From Muribaculaceae bacterium (GTDB lineage Bacteria; Bacteroidota; Bacteroidia; Bacteroidales; Muribaculaceae): a stretch of 64,000 nucleotides of DNA. The DNA lies in the NCBI GenBank assembly GCA_017618355.1, contig JAFZUL010000054.1:1-64000 (forward strand), in the 5' to 3' direction. Positions 9,756 through 17,272 of the stretch are shown here, one piece after another. Below the pieces are notes generated by a model. That model had not been told where the DNA came from. It did no database searches and saw only the letters and a program-made list of their open reading frames with translations. How positions within the stretch are numbered: position 1 is the first letter of the stretch; each line of letters begins with the position of its first letter. Both the position numbers and the translations under genes were made by a program.

Positions 9756-9971
9756 TTAATCTAGGTCGATTAATTTGAATCTGTAAGCCTTACCTATGAG
9801 TTCGGCAACGTTGCGCGAGTCAGTCTTGTGCAACAATTGCTTGCGGTGATACTGAACAGTATTGATAGAGATATACAACTTCTCGGCAATCTCACGGCTG
9901 CTCAAACCCTCGACAAGAAACCTTAGAACTTCCCGTTCTCGCCCAGTTAAATCTTTAGTCGTGTTAGTCAT
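9756..9971 (-). CDS. Stand-alone LuxR/GerE-type helix-turn-helix protein (71 aa)
   Basis: The whole 71-residue product is a GerE-type HTH: LTGREREVLRFLVEGLSSREIA, then the recognition helix region INTVQYHRKQLLHK. No receiver, PAS or sensor domain is present, and no upstream in-frame extension adds one. It probably binds DNA as a dimer. It lies alone between serS and tRNA-Asp, with its own terminator and an AT-rich upstream region. The target is unknown. It could be the surviving DNA-binding end of a longer regulator, but start and stop are clean. Confidence 0.75.
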   Translation of the reverse strand: MTNTTKDLTGREREVLRFLVEGLSSREIAEKLYISINTVQYHRKQLLHKTDSRNVAELIGKAYRFKLIDLD

Positions 9972-10223
9972 TTGATTGTCATCTATTAAAATTCAAAATT
10001 TGCATCGCAAAATAAAAACATAATGATATAATTTCCAAATAATTATAATTCTTTTTATTGTTTTTTTGATAAAACTACCCCTTTTAGTAGCAAAAATGTG
10101 ATAGTAAGGTCAGATAAAAGTAAATTTGCAATATTTCTGTATATTTATAACCTATAGTTTATAATAGCTTAGGCCGAAAAATAGTAGAAAAACATTTTTT
10201 TTGAAAAAAAATTGCGAAAAAAT
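9972..10223. other. AT-rich intergenic region, no gene seen
   Basis: This very AT-rich stretch separates the divergent HTH gene and tRNA-Asp. A TAAATTTG match to the Bacteroidetes -7 box occurs at 10121-10128 on the plus strand without a convincing -33 TTG. No open reading frame or recognised RNA is seen. Confidence 0.5.
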
Positions 10224-10253
10224 TTGTCAGTTCAAAAATTGTGTGTAACTTTG
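10224..10253 (+). promoter_or_regulatory. Bacteroidetes-type promoter of tRNA-Asp
   Basis: A -33 TTG at 10224-10226 and a -7 TAACTTTG at 10246-10253 are separated by 19 bp, exactly the consensus for the primary sigma factor of Bacteroidetes. The tRNA begins 17 bp downstream of the box. Confidence 0.8.
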
Positions 10254-10270
10254 CACCGCAATTCCAAACT

Positions 10271-10344
10271 GGTGCGTTAGTTCAGTTGGTTAGAATGCCT
10301 GCCTGTCACGCAGGAGGTCGCTGGTTCGAGTCCTGTACGCACCG
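10271..10344 (+). tRNA. tRNA-Asp (anticodon GTC)
   Basis: 74 nt cloverleaf. The acceptor stem GGTGCGT pairs with ACGCACC, and the discriminator is G10344. The anticodon stem CCTGC/GCAGG encloses the loop CTGTCAC with anticodon GTC. The T-loop is GGTTCGAGTCC. CCA is not encoded, as is common in this phylum. Confidence 0.97.
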
Positions 10345-10360
10345 CTGTGGAGAGAGGAGA

Positions 10361-10404
10361 AGAGCGAAGATGTGCTTCGGCACTATTCGCTCTTTCTTTT
10401 TTTG
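10361..10404 (+). terminator. Rho-independent terminator of tRNA-Asp
   Basis: The stem AGAGCGAA (10361-10368) pairs with TTCGCTCT (10386-10393), with an inner GTGC-TTCG-GCAC stem, followed by a T-rich tract to 10403. Confidence 0.85.
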
Positions 10405-10641
10405 TCAAGCAGTAATGATTACGTTGCTGGCAATCTAAAAAACAACTGATTTTTCTGAGAAATCTGAAATAACAGAAATTGAAATCATCTGAATAATTTG
10501 TGGAAAGATTATTCAGATGATTCTGTTGTTTATTATTATCGTGAGTTCGATGGAAATAATTGCTGTGATTCCTTGAGTCTGTCATACTCCCCCTGCCCCC
10601 TCTATCTTAGAGGGGAAGCTAATACAAACCAGTGTCGATTG
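10405..10641. other. Gene-free region with two strong hairpins
   Basis: A perfect 15 bp inverted repeat, 10483-10497 against 10508-10522, has a 10 nt loop. A second hairpin, CCCCTCTA (10597-10604) / TAGAGGGG (10608-10615), has a 3 nt loop. The second lies just past the stop of the minus-strand symporter gene and could end its transcript, although no clear T-tract is seen. No gene is recognised here. Confidence 0.5.
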
Positions 10642-12042
10642 TTATTTCTGCTCAATTTGCTGTTTTCGAGTTCTACTGAAATACTCCTTTTCGGCTTTTA
10701 TCACCTTGGGTGAGAGTAGCAGGATAGCTGTCATGGTGCAGCATGCCATAAGGAAGAATGCGATGTCCATGAATCCCACCACTACTTTCAGAGGCACTAC
10801 GGCTGCCACCACAATCATTGCGAGATAATAGTAGTTATAGTATTTTGCATTGTGCGCGCCAAAGAGGAAATTGGTGCACTTGAGACCGTAGTAGCTATAG
10901 GTGAACATAGTTGAGAAAGCGAAGAAGAACACGATAATCATAAGCAGGTAGTGGCCAATATTTGGTATCAGCTGCTGCCATGCTCCCAAAGCTATAGCCA
11001 AGCCCTTGGGGTCATTGCCCACGCCAATGTAGTTTCCGGCGATAATGATGGGTATCGCGGTGAGTGTGCAAATCAGTCCCGAGTCGATTGCTGGTCCGAG
11101 CATGGCGATGAGTCCCTCGCGCACAGGCTCGGTGTTCTTGCTGGCGCCATGCATCATCGAGGCGGTACCGATACCTGCCTCATTTACGTAGGCGGCGCGT
11201 CGGGCTCCGATGAGAGCCACGTAGGCAAAGCCACCCAGTCCTGCCTCAAAGGTGAACGCTCCCTTGAAGATAGAGGCGAACACACCTGGAATCTTGTCAT
11301 AATTCATGACCATTATCACGAGCACCATAATGAGGTAGAGAGCCACCATGAGTGGCACCATCTTAGATGCAATGGCGGCGATGCTCTTTATTCCTCGCAG
11401 GATCACGGCTGCCACGATGGCTACCATGATAATGCCCATGATGAAGCGCAGCCAGGGAGTGTTCTCTATGCCCATAGGAGTGGTGAATACTGTGGTTACC
11501 GACTCCACGAGTTGGTTAGCTTGCCACACACACAGGGTGCCGACCAATCCGAAGATGGCAAACGCAATTGCGAGGGGTTTCCATTTCTCGCCAAGCCCTT
11601 TAGTTATGATATACATAGGACCGCCCTGCACCTCGCCGGCACTGTCTTTGCCCTTGTACATGATGGCGAGAGTGCCCTCAAAGAACTTGGTGGTCATTCC
11701 CACAAGGGCGCTCACCCACATCCAGAAAATCACACCTGGATTGCCGTTGCCTACTGTCAACGCCACCGCCACACCGGCGATGTTGCCCATTCCCACAGTT
11801 GCTGCGATGGCGCTGAGCAGTGCCTGAACCGAACTAATTTGGCCTGTCTGCTTGCCGCTGTCGGCAGCTTGCTTCTGTCGCAGCACGCCTATGGCTTGCG
11901 GCAGTCGCCTGAGAGACACGGCTCTTGAAAATAGAAACAAAAATAATCCACCGCCAATTAGCAGTATAAACTCGGGGTATTCGCACAGCATATCGGCCGT
12001 TGCGATAATGGCATCTCCTATTTTATTAAAGAAATCGGTCAT
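10642..12042 (-). CDS. Alanine/glycine:cation symporter (AGCS family)
   Basis: 466 residues with about ten membrane helices. AGCS signatures are visible: an ATVGMGNIAGVA block in the N-terminal third, PMYIITKGLG, and GARRAAYVNEAGIGTASMMHGASK in the middle. It imports alanine or glycine with Na+ or H+. It is the last gene of a minus-strand run (lemA and three TPM genes) after an 81 bp gap, so it may be cotranscribed or independent. Substrate choice within AGCS cannot be read from the sequence. Confidence 0.9.
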   Translation of the reverse strand: MTDFFNKIGDAIIATADMLCEYPEFILLIGGGLFLFLFSRAVSLRRLPQAIGVLRQKQAADSGKQTGQISSVQALLSAIAATVGMGNIAGVAVALTVGNGNPGVIFWMWVSALVGMTTKFFEGTLAIMYKGKDSAGEVQGGPMYIITKGLGEKWKPLAIAFAIFGLVGTLCVWQANQLVESVTTVFTTPMGIENTPWLRFIMGIIMVAIVAAVILRGIKSIAAIASKMVPLMVALYLIMVLVIMVMNYDKIPGVFASIFKGAFTFEAGLGGFAYVALIGARRAAYVNEAGIGTASMMHGASKNTEPVREGLIAMLGPAIDSGLICTLTAIPIIIAGNYIGVGNDPKGLAIALGAWQQLIPNIGHYLLMIIVFFFAFSTMFTYSYYGLKCTNFLFGAHNAKYYNYYYLAMIVVAAVVPLKVVVGFMDIAFFLMACCTMTAILLLSPKVIKAEKEYFSRTRKQQIEQK

Positions 12043-12123
12043 ATTTTTTATTGAAGGAGAGAGATGAATTAAAGGAAATAAAGGAGTGAAATAACTAGCT
12101 CCACTTAAATTAATGCATGGCTG

Positions 12124-12987
12124 TTAGAACTTTGCGCCAGCGCCAGCACCGCCAAAGTCGCCACCGCCGTACTTATACTTGTAGGGCTCGGGCTCGTTGG
12201 GTTTGTTGTCTTCCTCCTCGTTATCTTCGTCATTATTTTCGTCATCGGGTTCAGGCTCGTCTTGAGTGCTTGCTGCGAGTGCCGTAGCTGCACCCGTTGC
12301 CGCCATTACGCCTGTCTCGGCATCGTTATCGTTGGCGGGTTGTTGCGGCAGGTTCTTCTTGTTGCGTTTTCTCAGGAATGAGAGCCCACCTATTACTGCA
12401 GCTATTCCACCCAGAATCCACCATCCATAGCCTCTGCCGCCTTTCTTGTTACTGCTTTTGCTTGCAGCAGCTTGCGCTTGCTCATATTCTTTTAAGACAA
12501 TAGGCTCGATGTAGTTGACTGCCTCTTCAATGCCACTAGCATAGTCGCCATCCTTGAAATGAGGCACCATGAGAGAGTCGATGATATACCTGCACTTGAC
12601 ATCGGGCAGAGCGCCTTCAAGGCCATATCCAGGCTCGATGAACACTGCACCGCCGCCTTTGTCATTCTTGGGTTTTACAAGAATTACCACGCCGTTGTTG
12701 GATTTCTTGTCGCCAATGCCCCACTTCTTGCCGAGTTGGGTGGCGAACTGGTTGGCTTCAAGATTGCCCAAATCGTTGACGGTGACCACCACTATCTGGT
12801 TGGTGGTGCGTCGTGAAAGCGAGTCAAGCCTTGTGTTGAGAGCATTGACAAGAGAGTCGTTATTAATAATTCCCGCCATGTCAACGATTGGCGCCATGTT
12901 AGCAGGTTTATCAGGCACCTGCGCCATGCCCATGTTGCATACCATTGCAACAAGAGCAATCAATAATCCTTTATATAATAATTTCAT
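12124..12987 (-). CDS. TPM-domain (YgcG-like) exported protein, acidic tail
   Basis: 287 residues from ATG 12987 (a TTG nine codons upstream is rejected). A signal peptide (MKLLYKGLLIALVAMV...GMAQ) is followed by a TPM domain (about 25-165) with the VNDLGNLEANQFATQLG and NNGVVILVKP blocks. A membrane helix near 190, an acidic Asp/Glu/Asn-rich stretch (about 245-265) and a Gly-rich end follow. TPM proteins are envelope proteins, some proposed as phosphatases or in photosystem repair; the role in Bacteroidetes is not established. It is the third of three adjacent TPM genes downstream of lemA. Confidence 0.82.
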   Translation of the reverse strand: MKLLYKGLLIALVAMVCNMGMAQVPDKPANMAPIVDMAGIINNDSLVNALNTRLDSLSRRTTNQIVVVTVNDLGNLEANQFATQLGKKWGIGDKKSNNGVVILVKPKNDKGGGAVFIEPGYGLEGALPDVKCRYIIDSLMVPHFKDGDYASGIEEAVNYIEPIVLKEYEQAQAAASKSSNKKGGRGYGWWILGGIAAVIGGLSFLRKRNKKNLPQQPANDNDAETGVMAATGAATALAASTQDEPEPDDENNDEDNEEEDNKPNEPEPYKYKYGGGDFGGAGAGAKF

Positions 12988-13038
12988 TTCTATTGCAAAA
13001 GTGATAAAAAGCAATCTCTTAACTATGTACTGTGTTAC

Positions 13039-13905
13039 CTACCAGCTTCCACCGGCGCCACCGCCGCCAAAGCTGCCGCCACCGAAGCCGCCCCAGCCTC
13101 CGCTAGAGCTACCGCCACCCCAACTGCTGCCACCGCTGGACCTGCCGCTGTAGCCGCCAGGGAAGATGATGGGACCTCCAGTGTAGGTGCGGGTGTTGGT
13201 TCCTGTGCCGGTGCCCATTCCACCTTTCTTCATAGCAACTACGATAAAGCATATTATGGCAATCATCACTATGAGTCCGAGGATGGCGTCACCAGTATCG
13301 TCCATGTATTCCTCTTTGTTGAACTCGCCCTTCATGGCGGGCATAATTACAGCAAGGGCATCCTTGATGCCGCCAGCGTAGTCGTCTTCTTTGAAATGCG
13401 GCACCATCTCCTTCTCGATGATGCGTTTGCACAGCACGTCGGGCAGCACGGCCTCAACGCCGTAGCCAGTGGCGATAAAGACGTTTCCTCCCTCACTCTC
13501 GGTTTTTACCTTGATGAGAATCACTACGCCATTGTTGTCGCCTTCGTGGCCCACGCCCCAGTCGCGTCCTAGCTGGGTGGCATATTCCGATATGTCAGCT
13601 CCACCTATCGAGGTCACTGTCATCACCAGGATTTGGTTGCTGGTAGTGCGTGAGAAGGTCTCCAGCGAGTCCTCTATCTCCTGTGCTGTGGCAGGGTCGA
13701 TGACTCCCGCCAAGTCCCACAGCAGTTTTTTCTCGGTGGGTTTATCGGGGATAGCAGTCACATTGCCGTTGTCGCCAACCACGGCTGCCGGCATCTGCTT
13801 CTCCTTTTCTTGGTGGAGAGGTGGCGTTGACGATTCACCGCAGGCGGGTAATGCCACAAAGAGCAGCATTGCCAGCACGATGAATGATGTGATCTTATTC
13901 TTCAT
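13039..13905 (-). CDS. TPM-domain lipoprotein with glycine/serine-rich tail
   Basis: 288 residues from ATG 13905. A lipoprotein signal with lipobox ALPAC precedes a TPM domain (about 45-185) with LWDLAGVIDPATAQEIEDSL and YATQLGRDWGVG. A transmembrane helix near 205 and a Gly/Ser/Trp-rich C-terminus (GGSSWGGGSSSGGWGG) follow, as in YgcG-type proteins. Its start overlaps the end of the upstream TPM gene by 11 bp, showing translational coupling. It is paralogous to its downstream neighbour. Confidence 0.82.
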   Translation of the reverse strand: MKNKITSFIVLAMLLFVALPACGESSTPPLHQEKEKQMPAAVVGDNGNVTAIPDKPTEKKLLWDLAGVIDPATAQEIEDSLETFSRTTSNQILVMTVTSIGGADISEYATQLGRDWGVGHEGDNNGVVILIKVKTESEGGNVFIATGYGVEAVLPDVLCKRIIEKEMVPHFKEDDYAGGIKDALAVIMPAMKGEFNKEEYMDDTGDAILGLIVMIAIICFIVVAMKKGGMGTGTGTNTRTYTGGPIIFPGGYSGRSSGGSSWGGGSSSGGWGGFGGGSFGGGGAGGSW

Positions 13906-14332
13906 AGGAAATCTCGTTGCTAAGTTCGTTAACGTCGTCATCATCACTGGGAAAATATGCCTTTAGTTTTGCGCCCACGCGGGCTATGACGGCACACAGG
14001 CCCGTGGCGGGGTCATTGTTCTTGAGATAGGTGAGAAGAATCTCTTTCTCTTCATCCCAATAATTTGTGGAAACCACCTCGTCGATGCCACTGTCGCCAA
14101 TGATGGCAAACTTGCGGCTCTCAAACGCCACGAAGATTAGCACGCCGTTGCGGTGGCGGGTCTTGTACATCTTCAAGCGGTTAAAGGCCTTGATGGCATC
14201 GCGCATCACGTCGTCGCCGCATTTGGGAGTAAGGTGCACACGAATCTCGCCCGAGGTCATCTTCTCGGCTTCGCCAATGGCCGCCACCACCCGACCCTGG
14301 TCAGGTTTGCTGATAAAGTTGTCGAGTTGCAT
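13895..14332 (-). CDS. Small TPM-domain protein
   Basis: 145 residues from ATG 14332; the longer reading to 14407 runs into purine-rich repeats and is rejected. It is a TPM domain without signal peptide: MTSGEIRVHLTPKC, HRNGVLIFVAFESRKFAIIGDSGID. This type often accompanies LemA and YgcG-like proteins. It lies between lemA and the TPM lipoprotein in one minus-strand operon. It likely acts at the inner face of the envelope or in the cytoplasm; the biochemical activity is unknown. Confidence 0.8.
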   Translation of the reverse strand: MQLDNFISKPDQGRVVAAIGEAEKMTSGEIRVHLTPKCGDDVMRDAIKAFNRLKMYKTRHRNGVLIFVAFESRKFAIIGDSGIDEVVSTNYWDEEKEILLTYLKNNDPATGLCAVIARVGAKLKAYFPSDDDDVNELSNEISYEE

Positions 14333-14335
14333 AGT

Positions 14336-14428
14336 TTTTTTAGTTAAGAGGAGAGAGATAAGAGGGGAGAGGTGAGAGTGAAGAGGTGAGAGTGGAGGGA
14401 GCTCCACATCTCACCTCTTTAATCTTGA
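14336..14428. repeat. Purine-rich AGAGGTGAGAGTG repeat
   Basis: The gap between lemA and the small TPM gene is filled with tandem variations of GAGAGGTGAGAGTG and ends with its complement (CTCCACATCTCACCTC). It is one of the phrase-like intergenic repeats that recur in this window. Confidence 0.6.
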
Positions 14429-15202
14429 TTAGTCTTCTAGCATGCCTTCTACGTTAGGCACTTTGTCGGTACCCTCCTCGGCCTTGAACTGTGGTTTAGC
14501 CTTGAAGCCGAAGATGCCAGCAACGATATTGCCTGGGAACAGGTCGATGTTTGTGTTATATTCTCTAACCTTCTCGATGTAATCCTTTCTGGATGTGTTG
14601 ATGCGATTCTCGGTGCCCTCCATCTGAGCCTGGAAATCTTTGTGAAGGTCTTCGGCCTTCAGGTCGGGATAAGCCTCGTGAACAACATTGATAGCAAGAT
14701 TGAGTTGTTCTTTCAGTCTCTTCTGAGAATTGAGATAGTTTTGAATTGCCTGCTCATCGTTGGGATCAACTTTCACGTTCTTGAGTGCTTGAGCAGAGTC
14801 AGAAAGAGCTTGCATCTGCTGCAATGCCTGATCTTGTTGCTCGTTGTTCCTTACGCCAGCACGTGCGTTGGTCACACCTTGGTAGGTCTCTCTCTCGTGC
14901 TTGTCATATTTCTTCAAGTTGGCGGCGATAGTGGTATAGAGGTCACTACGGCGTTGGTAGTCGGCCTCAACCTTTGACCATGCTGCGTCAACTTCCTTTT
15001 CTTGAGTTACAAAACTGTTGCGCTTAGAGCATCCATATCCGCAAAGAATTACCGCGAGAGCGATTAATATCATAGCGGCTTTGCTCAGTCCGAAGCAGCC
15101 CTTAGTTGCGCCGCCTAACGAAAGATTGTTTGTGGGAGTTTGATTGTTTGCTCCCATGTTTGCTGGTTGTTCCACGGGAATGTTGTTAGTGTTCTGATCC
15201 AT
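14429..15202 (-). CDS. lemA: LemA family protein
   Basis: 257 residues. An Asn/Pro/Gln-rich cytoplasmic start (about 1-38), one membrane helix (about 40-58) and a coiled-coil LemA domain follow, with VDAAWSKVEADYQRRSDLYTT and NLAINVVHEAYPDLKA, the hallmarks of the family. LemA proteins form helical bundles and are usually encoded next to TPM proteins, as here. Their function is unresolved. The extra ~35-residue disordered N-terminus is longer than in most LemA proteins. It heads the minus-strand run. Confidence 0.92.
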   Translation of the reverse strand: MDQNTNNIPVEQPANMGANNQTPTNNLSLGGATKGCFGLSKAAMILIALAVILCGYGCSKRNSFVTQEKEVDAAWSKVEADYQRRSDLYTTIAANLKKYDKHERETYQGVTNARAGVRNNEQQDQALQQMQALSDSAQALKNVKVDPNDEQAIQNYLNSQKRLKEQLNLAINVVHEAYPDLKAEDLHKDFQAQMEGTENRINTSRKDYIEKVREYNTNIDLFPGNIVAGIFGFKAKPQFKAEEGTDKVPNVEGMLED

Positions 15203-15299
15203 GATTTTAATGTATTAAAATGGTGATTAAATATTTTTTTGTAAAAGTAGTGCTTTTTCTTGAAATATGAACAACTTTTGATGCAAAAAATGTGACTAA

Positions 15300-16721
15300 T
15301 TACCTTACTTTATCAAATAAGTCATCTAGAAGCACTTCATTTTGCACTACCCATGAATGCTTATTGCGTAAGAGTCCATAAGTGGAAACCATTGTGATTA
15401 CTGTGGCTTTGCGTGTTTTTGTTTCAGCAATAAACCATGACATGCGCTCGCGAAGTCGTGTCTCATAGTCTTTGCTTATTATGTATTGTCCTTCAGAAAA
15501 TTTCATCTCACACAAATTTATTATGTGGTCACCACGGTCAATAACCATATCAATTTGGTAGTTGTGCTCTGATGAAGCGCTTCGCCAAGTACTTGTTGAT
15601 GTGCTTATTCCACTAATGCCAAGTTTTTGCTTAATTTGCGGCAAATGTAGCATACATAGCAGCTCAAAACTGAACCCTTGCCATGATTTCACTTGTGAGG
15701 TATTCATGTTATGTTCCCACCACTTGTTGTCTTGATTGCGGTCGCCATCTATGAATCTTATGTAAAACAATGAGTAAAAATCGATAAGCCTATAAATAAC
15801 GCCATTTTTCTTTGTTCCAAATTTTGAGTATCCAAGTAAAAAGTCGCTTCGTTCTAAGTTTTGAAGCAGGTGCGTAAGACCACTGCCTGTTTTATGAATA
15901 TGTTTGCTCAACTCTTGTCGAGTCATGCCTTCTCGTTTGTTGGATAAAGTTTTTATTACTTCTATATAATCTTCGGCATTTTTAAAGAGAGAGTAATAAA
16001 GTTCGTAGAATTCATTACGGAGAACAGCATTCTTGCTATAATAAAGGCGGTCTATATTCTGAACTAGGCTGGTGTTGGGATCAATAAGACTCAGATAGTA
16101 GGGCACCCCTCCCATAGCCATATAACATTGGGCTATTTGGAATCTATCCCAATGGCATCCCCTACTTGCAAGATATTCTTCAGTTTCCCTCAAGGTGAAT
16201 GGGCGCAGGTAAATGTGGCAGGTTATACGGTTGTGGAGCCCACCTTTATTATAAATGAGTTTGTCAACCATCCACGATGTTGATGAGCCACATGCTATCA
16301 GGAAGATGTCATTGCGATTTGCTGCCCATCCGTTCCAAAATGCCTCAAGAGCTGCGATAAATCCACTTTTGCCCTTGTCGAGCCATGGCATCTCATCGAT
16401 GAAAACGATTTTTCTACCATCCTTCTCTTCTAAAAGTTTGCGTAGCATTCTGAATGCTTCAAGCCAGTTCTTTGGACTTGGAGCGAAACTGGAGTTACTG
16501 TATTCTTTTAGAGACTCTGCAAAATTTTCTATCTGCTCTTTGGTGGATAGACCACGAACGCCGACATGACTAAATGCAAAATTATCGGTAAAGCAATTAC
16601 GCACAAGAAATGTTTTACCTATCCTGCGACGTCCATAAACTATTAAAAATTCTGAGTGGTTAGACTCAAAGCATCGTTTGAGAGTTGTTATTTCACTCTG
16701 TCTTCCAATTAATTGATTCAT
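15300..16721 (-). CDS. AAA ATPase of the archaeal-type/DUF234 family
   Basis: 473 residues from ATG 16721. It has an N-terminal P-loop ATPase: Walker A YGRRRIGKTFLV (about 27-38), Walker B IVFIDEMPWLD (about 104) and a sensor LIACGSSTSW. A middle winged helix (MTRQELSKHIHKTGSGLT) and a C-terminal DUF234-like nuclease-fold region with EMKFSEGQYI follow. Members are common, often species-specific, and suspected to belong to mobile or defence contexts; function is unknown. It has no operon partner. Directly upstream are three palindromic repeats that may be its operators. Confidence 0.85.
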   Translation of the reverse strand: MNQLIGRQSEITTLKRCFESNHSEFLIVYGRRRIGKTFLVRNCFTDNFAFSHVGVRGLSTKEQIENFAESLKEYSNSSFAPSPKNWLEAFRMLRKLLEEKDGRKIVFIDEMPWLDKGKSGFIAALEAFWNGWAANRNDIFLIACGSSTSWMVDKLIYNKGGLHNRITCHIYLRPFTLRETEEYLASRGCHWDRFQIAQCYMAMGGVPYYLSLIDPNTSLVQNIDRLYYSKNAVLRNEFYELYYSLFKNAEDYIEVIKTLSNKREGMTRQELSKHIHKTGSGLTHLLQNLERSDFLLGYSKFGTKKNGVIYRLIDFYSLFYIRFIDGDRNQDNKWWEHNMNTSQVKSWQGFSFELLCMLHLPQIKQKLGISGISTSTSTWRSASSEHNYQIDMVIDRGDHIINLCEMKFSEGQYIISKDYETRLRERMSWFIAETKTRKATVITMVSTYGLLRNKHSWVVQNEVLLDDLFDKVR

Positions 16722-16794
16722 GATAATGTGGATATTTTTCAAGCTACAAAAATAAGAGGTTTTTTAGTTTTATCCAAATTTTTTGTCGCATATT

Positions 16795-16941
16795 TTACCA
16801 AAATAGCACTTTTTAGCCGCATTCTGGTAAGTTATTGCATATTATCTTTTACCAAAACCATGCTTTTTAGTCTACTTTTGGTAAGTTATATTTTTGATAA
16901 ATTACCAAAATCGCGCTTTTTGCCCTCTTTTGGCAAATTAT
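16795..16941. repeat. Three phased palindromic repeats upstream of the AAA ATPase
   Basis: Units at 16795-16835, 16849-16889 and 16902-16941 each begin TTACCAAAA and end TTTTGGTAAGTTAT or a close variant, with a centre of the form GCnCTTTTTnG. The spacing is 54 and 53 bp, close to five helical turns. A degenerate fourth copy may lie at 16770-16790. They fill the region between the ATPase start and the porin promoter and resemble iterated binding sites. Confidence 0.75.
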
Positions 16942-17231
16942 CATGGGTCTTGTTTTTTAACTTATCACTTGTGCAGAGATATTTATAAAGCGAGCAATTT
17001 CTCTCTTGACAGGTTGATGCCTATGGTTGCCGAGGTCTAGTAAGTATAACCAAATGTTTCATAGTTATCTAAAAATAATAATGTTGCGAAGATAACGATT
17101 TGTTGTAAAATTCACACAAGGTCGTTATTTTTTGTCTTTAGTTTTTTGTTAAAAAGGGTAATATTGTTGCATTGGGGGTTAAAAAAGACACTTTTTTTCC
17201 CCTTTAGAATATGCTCTTAAAATTTAATGCC
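16942..17231. other. Intergenic region before the porin gene, no gene seen
   Basis: About 290 bp of AT-rich sequence without a convincing reading frame or RNA. It ends in the promoter region of the FadL-like gene. Confidence 0.4.
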
Positions 17232-17239
17232 TACATTTG
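17232..17239 (+). promoter_or_regulatory. Putative -7 box of the FadL-like porin gene
   Basis: TACATTTG matches the Bacteroidetes TAnnTTTG box and lies 33 bp before the start codon. No clear TTG is found 19 bp upstream, so the call is tentative. Confidence 0.5.
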
Positions 17240-17272
17240 CAAAGATTTCAAAAAATAGGTAATAAAAAATAA

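Noticed and set aside
10241..10585. Short frames overlapping tRNA-Asp on both strands
   Set aside because: The tRNA explains the conserved sequence and the frames extend into its terminator.
16795..16941. CRISPR array
   Set aside because: Only three imperfect palindromic units, spacers of 12-13 bp and no cas genes nearby.
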